Part shown: piece by piece, positions 1 through 4,851 of the stretch
Position numbering within the stretch: the stretch's first letter is position 1
How the letters are laid out: the number at the start of each line of letters is the position of its first letter
Assembly: GCA_947425005.1 (NCBI GenBank)
Contig: CANDYP010000089.1
Coordinates: 1-5,895 of the forward strand
Length of the DNA: 5,895 bases
Direction: 5' to 3'
Origin: Rickettsiales bacterium
Lineage (GTDB): Bacteria; Pseudomonadota; Alphaproteobacteria; Rickettsiales; UBA1997
The notes under the pieces: generated by a model
The model's database searches: none
What the model was told of the DNA's origin: nothing
What the model saw: the letters and a program-made list of their open reading frames with translations, nothing else
Program-made: the position numbers and the translations under genes

Positions 1-2
1 TT

Positions 3-86
3 GATTCCAAAAAGTCCGTAATTTTCGACGAAGCCGAAAATCGCCTCCACGCGCAGAAGGCGATTCTGGTTTATTTGATGAGCTGA
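3..86 (+). CDS. 3' end of an unrecognised protein (partial, start outside window)
   Basis: This frame is open from the left edge of the window to a TGA at 84-86 and encodes about 27 residues ending ILVYLMS. The residue mix (alternating charged and hydrophobic residues, SVIFDEAENRLHAQKAILVY) looks like real protein, but the piece is too short to assign to a family. The palindromic repeat starts 22 bp downstream, so this gene's 3' end is one border of the repeat-bounded segment. The opposite strand is also open here (RLLRVEAIFGFVENYG), so the coding strand is not certain. No function is proposed. Confidence 0.4.
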   Translation, partial: DSKKSVIFDEAENRLHAQKAILVYLMS

Positions 87-108
87 AGTTTGCCTGGGTT
101 TGAGTTCA

Positions 109-203
109 TGACGAGAAACCCCCCTACCCCCCTTATCAGGGGGGGCTTTGATCGAGTTCGGTTTAAGCCCCCCTGATAAGGGGGGTAGGGGGGTTTCTCG
201 TCA
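109..203. repeat. Complete palindromic repeat, copy 1 (about 95 bp, intergenic)
   Basis: The left arm 109-148 starts tgacgagaaacccccc and the right arm 165-203 is its reverse complement, ending ggtttctcgtca. They match along their whole length except for one extra G in the left arm (seven Gs at 139-145 against six Cs at 168-173). The 16-nt centre (149-164) is not self-complementary. As RNA it would form a very stable hairpin of about 39 bp. A second copy with 14 of 16 identical centre bases lies in queA, so this is a dispersed repeat family and not only a local terminator. It lies 32 bp downstream of the DUF559 stop codon and could also end transcription coming from that side, although it has no T-tract. 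Confidence 0.93.
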
Positions 204-235
204 GAAACTCTTTCTCTAAAATGCCTCCATCTCCC

Positions 236-619
236 TCAATCCCCCTCCTCCAATACCTTCAAAATTCCCTCACAAACCCCTTCAAAATTATTCCTCACAT
301 CAAAATTACTAAACCGAATTACTCTAATTCCAAACTCTCCCAGTCTCCTACTTCTCGTTTTATCCCGTCTCACAGCCTCGCTGCCAACATGAGTTTCTCC
401 ATCCACCTCAATCGCTAGTAATTTTTTTGAGCAGTAAAAATCAACGACGTAGCCGGCTAATGGTTTTTGTTTGGTAAATTTAAAAGGGAGGGTGGTTAGG
501 AATTCGAACCAGAGTTTTTTCTCAAAAGGGGTGAGGTTTTTTCTTAAGAGGCGGGATTTGGATTTTAGGGTTGGGTTGTAGGGGATGAGCGCATGCCGGT
601 CATGGGGGTTTCTCGTCAG
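236..619 (-). CDS. DUF559 domain protein (Vsr-like endonuclease fold), no canonical start codon
   Basis: Read on the minus strand, this frame gives 127 residues from a CTG at 619 to TGA at 236-238. The DUF559 pattern is clear: ALIPYNP (10-16), an L-R-K-N-L-T-P-F-E-K-x-L-W helix (25-37), QKPLAGYVVDFYC (51-63), AIEVDGETH (69-77), and GIRVIRFSNFDV (97-108). D60, E71, D73 and H77 are the likely metal-binding or catalytic positions of the Vsr/PD-(D/E)XK-like fold. The length suits a single-domain member. These proteins are presumed DNA endonucleases, but the role here is unknown. There is no ATG, GTG or TTG until residue 72 (GTG), inside the active-site motif. Translation would need the CTG, or the start has been lost: an ATG at 627-625 lies one base out of frame. 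The first codons (LTRNP) are the palindrome end sequence. The frame is the same as mlaF's, starting just after the mlaF stop codon. It may be intact with a rare start, or a recently damaged gene. Confidence 0.8.
   Translation of the reverse strand: MTRNPHDRHALIPYNPTLKSKSRLLRKNLTPFEKKLWFEFLTTLPFKFTKQKPLAGYVVDFYCSKKLLAIEVDGETHVGSEAVRRDKTRSRRLGEFGIRVIRFSNFDVRNNFEGVCEGILKVLEEGD
604..619. repeat. Isolated end of the palindromic repeat at the 5' end of the DUF559 gene
   Basis: Bases 604-619 read gggggtttctcgtcag. They are identical to 189-204, the outer end of the right arm of copy 1, and positions 604-618 are the exact reverse complement of 109-123. Similarity stops at the G-run, so only about 16 bp of the element is present. 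On the minus strand it supplies the codons for L-T-R-N-P at the beginning of the DUF559 frame. With copy 1 it gives the DUF559 gene repeat ends on both sides: an inverted pair (109-123 with 604-618) and a direct pair (189-204 with 604-619). Confidence 0.8.
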
Positions 620-649
620 GGATTCATTGTCAAAGAAGGTCTGGTTTTC

Positions 650-1408
650 TTAAGTCGAGAATTTTATCGGCCCTTCGGCGCGGCCGTTGATGAACTGATC
701 CAGATGGGCGTTGCCGGATGAATCCAAATCTTTCACATCGCCAAACCAAATGATTTTTCCTTCAAAAAGCATTGCAATTTTGTCGGCGATTTTGCGGGCG
801 GAGCGCATGTCGTGAGTGATTGTAATCGTCGTCGCCCCAAGGTCTTTTGAGTTTTTAATGATGAGGTCATTAATTACGTCAGCCATGATCGGATCCAGGC
901 CGGTCGTGGGCTCATCGAAGAAAATAATTTCAGGATTTGCCGCAATTGCGCGGGCCAGAGAAGCTCTTTTTTGCATGCCGCCTGAAAGTTCCGACGGAAA
1001 AAGATCGGCAACTTTTTCGCTTAACCCGACAGATTTTAATTTTTGTAAGGCGATTTCGCGAGCTTGGTCTTTGGCGATTTTTTTGTGATTCAGTAAGCGG
1101 AAAGCGACATTTTCCCAGATCGGCAAAGAGTCAAAAAGAGCGCCGCCTTGGAACAAAAAGCCGATCTTTTCCATTACTTTGTCGCGAGCTTCGGAATTTA
1201 AATTACAGATTTCTTCGCCATCAATTTTAATGCTGCCAGAAGTGGCTGGAATCAAAGAGGCGACGGCTTTGATTAAAACTGATTTGCCGCTGCCCGACCC
1301 GCCAAGAATCACCAGTGATTCACCTTTTTTGACTTCGAGATTGATTCCGGTCAGTACGTGTTTTTCACCAAAGTTTTTGGTGAGATTGCTTATTTCAATT
1401 TTGTTCAC
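650..1408 (-). CDS. mlaF: MlaF/Mkl-type ABC transporter ATP-binding protein (phospholipid/toluene-tolerance family)
   Basis: This is the cytoplasmic ATPase of an Mla-type importer or exporter, a system that moves phospholipids between inner and outer membranes together with MlaE permease and MlaD (MCE) partners, which are not in this window. From the GTG at 1408 the protein has 252 residues. Walker A GGSGSGKS is at 36-43, the Q-loop FQGGALFDSL at 86-95, the signature LSGGMQKR at 141-148, Walker B IIFFDEP at 161-167, the D-loop GLDP at 170-173, and the H-loop histidine at 199. GGALFDSL and the ending DQFINGRAEGPI are hallmarks of this subfamily. A longer reading from TTG at 1450 would overlap dsbA and add 14 residues unlike the family; GTG gives the usual start just before the first strand (KIEISNLTKNF). 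The gene lies 22 bp after dsbA and is probably cotranscribed with it. I see no Shine-Dalgarno sequence. Confidence 0.93.
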   Translation of the reverse strand: MNKIEISNLTKNFGEKHVLTGINLEVKKGESLVILGGSGSGKSVLIKAVASLIPATSGSIKIDGEEICNLNSEARDKVMEKIGFLFQGGALFDSLPIWENVAFRLLNHKKIAKDQAREIALQKLKSVGLSEKVADLFPSELSGGMQKRASLARAIAANPEIIFFDEPTTGLDPIMADVINDLIIKNSKDLGATTITITHDMRSARKIADKIAMLFEGKIIWFGDVKDLDSSGNAHLDQFINGRAEGPIKFST

Positions 1409-1430
1409 GGGAATTGGGAATCGAATTGCG

Positions 1431-2207
1431 TTACTTCGCTGCTGCAGCAAGTTTTTTGTCGATCATTTTTTTGAGTGAAAGGTAATCAACGTAGCCTTCG
1501 GAAATTTCGTCATTAACGAAGAAGGTTGGAGTTGATTGGATCTGCAAGCCCTTAGCCGCTTCCATTCTGCTCGCTAAAATTCTTTCCTGAAGTTTTTTGT
1601 CATTGATGCAGCTGTTAAATCTTTCCGAAGTCATGCCGTCAAGCTGGGCGATTGATTGCAGCTTCTCAATGTATTTTGGATCAAAGGCCCAAGAGTCTTG
1701 AGTTTTGAACAAAGCTTTTAGCAAATTGTAATATTTTTCTGCTGATTCCGCTTTGTGATCTTGAGCTTGGCAAATTGCGAACATCCCGGCGGTCAGGGCT
1801 GGTTGGTTCAAAGGAAAGTCGCGGTGAATGAATTGTACTTTTTTGGAATCAATGTATTCGGCCTTAAGTTTTTCTAAAGCTTCGCGGTGGAAGGCAGCGC
1901 AATGCGGGCAAGAAAGCGAGGCATATTCGATTAATACAACTGGCGCAGATCTGTCGCCCAGAACGATGTCGGAGGCATTAACTTTTAGAATTTCAGAATC
2001 TCTTTTTACTTCAGAAGTGGTTTTAGCGTCATTGTTAACAGCTTCATTTACAGCATCTTGAGATTTTTTTTCCTCGACAACTTCTGTGGTTTTTTCGTCA
2101 TTCTTAAAAGAAGTTTTGGTTTTGTAATTGTGCACAACAAGTGCCGCAAAGCCAGTTAATAGGCACAAAGCAGCCGCAACAAGATAGGTTTTTTTAGAGT
2201 TTTTCAT
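1431..2207 (-). CDS. dsbA: DsbA-family thiol:disulfide oxidoreductase, membrane-anchored or secreted
   Basis: The 258-residue protein has a lysine-rich N-terminus and one hydrophobic segment (about 8-26) that acts as a signal anchor or signal peptide. A charged low-complexity linker (about 30-75, rich in K, E, D, T and V) follows, then a thioredoxin-like DsbA domain. The active site is C100-P-H-C103 inside EYASLSCPHCAAFH. The cis-proline loop is STPTFFVN with T226-P227. The domain probably catalyses disulfide formation or exchange in exported proteins; CPHC is the classic oxidising DsbA motif. It resembles the Rickettsiales-type DsbA with the EYASLSCPHC block. Two other cysteines (146 and 200) lie in the helical insert. 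ATG at 2207 is the natural start because it begins the signal segment. It heads a likely dsbA-mlaF operon and diverges from the glycosyltransferase across 124 bp. I call the family with confidence; DsbA versus a paralogue is less certain. Confidence 0.92.
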   Translation of the reverse strand: MKNSKKTYLVAAALCLLTGFAALVVHNYKTKTSFKNDEKTTEVVEEKKSQDAVNEAVNNDAKTTSEVKRDSEILKVNASDIVLGDRSAPVVLIEYASLSCPHCAAFHREALEKLKAEYIDSKKVQFIHRDFPLNQPALTAGMFAICQAQDHKAESAEKYYNLLKALFKTQDSWAFDPKYIEKLQSIAQLDGMTSERFNSCINDKKLQERILASRMEAAKGLQIQSTPTFFVNDEISEGYVDYLSLKKMIDKKLAAAAK

Positions 2208-2248
2208 GGGAGTTGGGGAAGATTACAATTGACTGGGAGGGAGGCGAA

Positions 2249-2277
2249 ATTAATCATTACAGCCTGCAACAAATCAA
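2249..2277 (-). promoter_or_regulatory. Candidate sigma70-type promoter for dsbA-mlaF
   Basis: On the minus strand TTGATT (2277-2272) and ATTAAT (2254-2249) are separated by exactly 17 bp, each matching the sigma70 consensus at four of six bases. Transcription would start near 2242, leaving a leader of about 35 nt before the dsbA ATG. The position in the divergent gap fits. This is a pattern match in AT-rich DNA only. I found no equally good candidate for the plus-strand glycosyltransferase; TTGACT at 2229-2234 lacks a convincing -10 at proper spacing. Confidence 0.33.
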
Positions 2278-2331
2278 GGCAAAACATCCCCCTTTCTCAA
2301 ATTTTTTTCCTCAAAATTTTTTTAAAAAAAA

Positions 2332-3138
2332 ATGTCAGAGCTTTTGCATCCGAAACAAAAAATTTTGCTGTCAGTTTTTATCATTACTAAAAACGAATCC
2401 GATCGCATTGAGCAGATCATTAATGCTGTCAAAAAAATTGCTGATGAAATTTTAGTGATTGACTCGGGCAGCTCCGATCAAACCTGCGAAATCGCCACTC
2501 AAGCGGGCGCTAAAGTTATTTTTAACGAATGGAAAGGCTACGGCGCGCAAAAGATTTTTGGTGAAAGTCAGTGCCGCAATAAATGGATTTTAAATATTGA
2601 TGCTGACGAAGAAGTGTCGCCCGAGTTGGCTCAAGAAATCGTCGAAATTTTTACCCAAAAATCTCACGAAAATTTTTACGGATTTCGCATGCGCATCGTC
2701 AATAAATTTCGCTTCGAAGATCGTCCCAAAAAATTGGCTTATTACTACAATCAGCTGCGTCTTTACCACAAAGATTTCGCCGGTTTCAAAAATAGCACCG
2801 TCCATGATTCCGTGGAGTTGAGAGAAAAAAATCCCGCCAAAATCGGCCAATTAAAAAATATTATTTATCACCAATCATTTCGCTCGCTAGAGCACTGGAT
2901 CGAAAAAATTAATTCTTATTCTTCGATGCAAGCGGCGGATAATTTTAAAAAAGGCCGGAATGTTTCGCGTTTAAAAATCGTCACAGTTCCAACTTTTGCT
3001 TTTTTAAAATCTTACTTCCTGCGACGCTATTTCATCTACGGCTTCGATGGCCTGGTTTACAGCTATCTCTTTGCTTTCTCGCGTTTTGCCAAAGCGATTA
3101 AAACTCGCGAAGCCTTCAAGGCGGGCCTTCAAAATTAA
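2332..3138 (+). CDS. Family 2 glycosyltransferase, WaaE/KdtX-like (LPS core type)
   Basis: The 268-residue cytoplasmic or membrane-associated enzyme has a GT-A fold of family GT2. It starts with the typical SVFIITKNESDRI strand and helix (14-26), then LVIDSGSSDQT (41-51), whose aspartates bind the nucleotide sugar. The metal-binding DxD is D90-A-D92 in WILNIDADEEVSP (85-97). The acceptor half has VHDSVELRE (157-165), and the basic, aromatic C-terminus (about 225-258, YFLRRYFIYGFDGLVYSYLFAF) is typical of the WaaE/KdtX branch and may touch the membrane. That branch adds glucose or a similar sugar to the lipopolysaccharide core, so an envelope glycan role is likely, but donor and acceptor cannot be read from sequence. 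ATG at 2332 follows a run of eight A's and has no Shine-Dalgarno; a few residues upstream of the GT2 core make it the sensible start. It is followed by the lipoprotein gene after 9 bp. Confidence 0.9.
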   Translation: MSELLHPKQKILLSVFIITKNESDRIEQIINAVKKIADEILVIDSGSSDQTCEIATQAGAKVIFNEWKGYGAQKIFGESQCRNKWILNIDADEEVSPELAQEIVEIFTQKSHENFYGFRMRIVNKFRFEDRPKKLAYYYNQLRLYHKDFAGFKNSTVHDSVELREKNPAKIGQLKNIIYHQSFRSLEHWIEKINSYSSMQAADNFKKGRNVSRLKIVTVPTFAFLKSYFLRRYFIYGFDGLVYSYLFAFSRFAKAIKTREAFKAGLQN

Positions 3139-3147
3139 ATCAAAAAT

Positions 3148-3714
3148 ATGTCAAAAAAATTTCTCATTCTCGCAAGTTTATTTTTGGTTGGATGTGGCGC
3201 CAACATTGAGAGTCCAGTCGTTTATTTCAGCAATGCCAGCTCAGGGCCGATCAAAAATATCGAAGTTAGTTGGGCGAAAAATAATGCGCTGACTCTTGCC
3301 GGACTCAATCCCGGAGATACTCGAAGCCAATCTTTTTTTATTAGCAGCGATTCCCAATTCTTTGGCTCGGTTTACGCAGTGTGGCACAATTCTAGGGGCG
3401 ACAGGATGTCTAAAAATTTTAATTTCAGAAAAGAAAATCTGCCCAGCATGGATGACAAAACCACTTACAATTATGTGCAGCTTTATTTCGACCAAGAAGA
3501 CATCGAGGTTACGACCAGTGACGTTGCAGACTTAACCGGTAAAGTGCGCCGCATGGATCAAGTGATGAATAAATATCACGACGACTTCTTGCGTAGCGGC
3601 GTCACGGCCAATATGTGCGCCAACAATAATCTTAATGTTTGCCAGAACTCCGAGGCGAGCGCCTTGATTAGCGTGAAGAAGAAATCGACGGAATTTGCGC
3701 CAGGAAGTTATTAG
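3148..3714 (+). CDS. Putative lipoprotein of unknown function
   Basis: The 188-residue product begins with a short basic N-terminus and hydrophobic core (MSKKFLILASLFLVGC). Its lipobox L-V-G-C (13-16) predicts lipidation at C16, giving a mature protein of 173 residues. The residue after Cys is Gly, not Asp, so outer-membrane sorting is possible under the usual rule. The mature part looks beta-rich in its first 110 residues (alternating hydrophobics such as PVVYFSNASSGPIKNIEVSW), followed by a more helical, charged part (about 125-150). Two further cysteines (157 and 165) near the C-terminus could form a disulfide. I do not recognise the family. The gene starts 9 bp after the glycosyltransferase stop, so cotranscription is likely, and ends 15 bp from the convergent queA stop with no clear terminator between them. 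Confidence 0.85.
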   Translation: MSKKFLILASLFLVGCGANIESPVVYFSNASSGPIKNIEVSWAKNNALTLAGLNPGDTRSQSFFISSDSQFFGSVYAVWHNSRGDRMSKNFNFRKENLPSMDDKTTYNYVQLYFDQEDIEVTTSDVADLTGKVRRMDQVMNKYHDDFLRSGVTANMCANNNLNVCQNSEASALISVKKKSTEFAPGSY

Positions 3715-3729
3715 ATCCTGAGCAGGTTC

Positions 3730-4851
3730 TTAGCTTTTAAAAAGCAAAGAAGTGTCGCCGTAAGAATAAAAGCGGTATCCCCTTGAAATGGCGTGGTTGT
3801 AGATCTCAAACGCCTTCTCCTTCCCCACAAAAGCGCAGATCAACATGAAGAGAGTTGATTTTGGCAAGTGAAAATTGGTCATCAAAACATCAACAATTTT
3901 AAATTTGTACGGCGGGTAAATAAAAATCTGGGTGCTGGTCGCTGTAGGCCAAATCACACCATTTTCGTCGCAAGAAGATTCCAAAACGCGCAGTGATGTG
4001 GTGCCGACAGCGACAATTTTTTTGCCCCGCGCTTTTGCTGCATTAATTATTTCCGCTGATTCTTGCGAGATCGAAAAAGACTCGCTGTGCATTTTGTGAT
4101 CTTTCAGCAAATCGCTGCGCACCGGTAAAAACGTGCCGGCGCCGACGTTTAAGGTGACGAAAGTTTTGTAGATTTTCTTGGCATCAAGCGCGGCAAAAAT
4201 TTTTTCGTTGAAGTGTAAACCGGCAGTAGGAGCCGCAACAGCAGTGCCGCGAGCGGCGTAAATTGTTTGGTAGTTTATCGAGTCGGAGTCTGTCTCGAGA
4301 AACCCCCCTACCCCCCTTATCAGGGGGGCTTTGATTGAGTTCGGATTAAGCCCCCCTGATAAGGGGGGTAGGGGGGTTTCTTTAGGGGCGCGCTTTATGT
4401 AAGGTGGAAGCGGGATGGAGCCGTGCTGTTCAAACTTCTTCAACAACTCATCTCCAGCACAATCGAACTTAATTCCAATCGTGCCGTCGTCATTTTTTTT
4501 CAAAACTTCAGCAAAAAAATCTGGTGCGATTTTTAACTCATCTCCAACTTGAACTTTTTTCGCAGGCTTACACAAAGCGTTCCAGACGCCCTGATTTTCT
4601 TGATCCAAATTAAAATCCAACTGCGCCGAATTTCTTAAAATCTGCGCCGATAATTTCGCCTTAATCACGCGCGCATCGTTAAAAACCAGCACATCTCCTT
4701 CTTGCAAAAAATCGGTGAGGTTGATTACCTGCAAGTCAAGAATGTCGCGGTTGCAAAAGGTGAGCATTTTAGTTTCTTCGCGGGGGAAAAACGGCGTTTG
4801 TGCGATTAGTTCAGGCGGTAAATCAAAATCAAAATCAGAAGTTTTCGGCAT
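3730..4851 (-). CDS. queA: S-adenosylmethionine:tRNA ribosyltransferase-isomerase, carrying a repeat-encoded insertion
   Basis: QueA transfers and isomerises the ribosyl part of SAM onto 7-aminomethyl-7-deazaguanine at the tRNA wobble position, giving epoxyqueuosine. The 373-residue protein shows the family blocks FDFDLPPELIAQTP (7-20), VFNDARVIKAKL (56-67), HGSIPLPPYIKR (143-154), AAPTAGLHF (206-214), TLNVGAGTFLPV (233-244), HKMHSE (252-257), GTTSLRVLES (283-292) and TNFHLPKSTL (325-334). It is longer than the roughly 350 residues usual for the family because about 28 residues (159-186, from TPLPPLSGG to GGFLE) encoded by palindrome copy 2 lie between PPYIKR and YQTIYAA. All conserved blocks on both sides remain in frame, so the enzyme is probably active. 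ATG at 4851 matches the family start; an extension to 4941 runs antisense to ubiE. Its start codon overlaps the ubiE start codon on the other strand. TATTAT at 4862-4857, six bases before the ATG, could be a -10 box giving a leaderless transcript. Confidence 0.96.
   Translation of the reverse strand: MPKTSDFDFDLPPELIAQTPFFPREETKMLTFCNRDILDLQVINLTDFLQEGDVLVFNDARVIKAKLSAQILRNSAQLDFNLDQENQGVWNALCKPAKKVQVGDELKIAPDFFAEVLKKNDDGTIGIKFDCAGDELLKKFEQHGSIPLPPYIKRAPKETPLPPLSGGLNPNSIKAPLIRGVGGFLETDSDSINYQTIYAARGTAVAAPTAGLHFNEKIFAALDAKKIYKTFVTLNVGAGTFLPVRSDLLKDHKMHSESFSISQESAEIINAAKARGKKIVAVGTTSLRVLESSCDENGVIWPTATSTQIFIYPPYKFKIVDVLMTNFHLPKSTLFMLICAFVGKEKAFEIYNHAISRGYRFYSYGDTSLLFKS
4299..4380. repeat. Palindromic repeat, copy 2, inserted in-frame in queA
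   Basis: The left arm 4299-4331 and right arm 4348-4380 are perfectly complementary over 33 bp, with a 16-nt centre (4332-4347) that differs from copy 1 in two positions. All C/G runs are six long. The left flank keeps the extra cgagaaa end seen in copy 1, while the right flank changes to tttcttta, so the right-hand outer end has been trimmed. Including flanks the insert adds about 84 bp (28 codons), a multiple of three. Being palindromic, it reads as a similar Pro/Gly/Leu-rich peptide from either strand. Confidence 0.93.

Noticed and set aside
1..108. Open minus-strand frame (RLLRVEAIFGFVENYGLFGI)
   Set aside because: The plus-strand frame ends in a natural stop with plausible composition and is preferred; the minus frame would have to start in or near the palindrome. 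The choice is weak.
221..418. 65-residue plus-strand frame (MPPSPSIPLLQ...)
   Set aside because: It is antisense to the DUF559 domain, whose minus-strand translation has clear family motifs; the plus frame is Ser/Pro-rich with no recognisable pattern.
1409..1450. Upstream extension of mlaF to TTG at 1450
   Set aside because: It overlaps the end of dsbA and adds residues not seen in the family; GTG at 1408 fits the usual start.
816..1478. Plus-strand frames opposite mlaF (816-1088, 937-1230, 1179-1478)
   Set aside because: They are shadows of the minus-strand ABC ATPase, which has every expected motif.
2213..2455. 80-residue plus-strand frame across the dsbA-glycosyltransferase gap
   Set aside because: It overlaps the true glycosyltransferase start in another frame and spans poly-A/T tracts, with no protein family character.
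3700..3745. Terminator between the lipoprotein gene and queA
   Set aside because: Only a four-base stem (cctg/cagg) and a short A/T-rich dyad are present; neither would make a stable hairpin.
4715..4849. N-terminal extension of ubiE from GTG at 4715
   Set aside because: It is antisense to conserved queA sequence, and MENNKTHFGF matches the family start.
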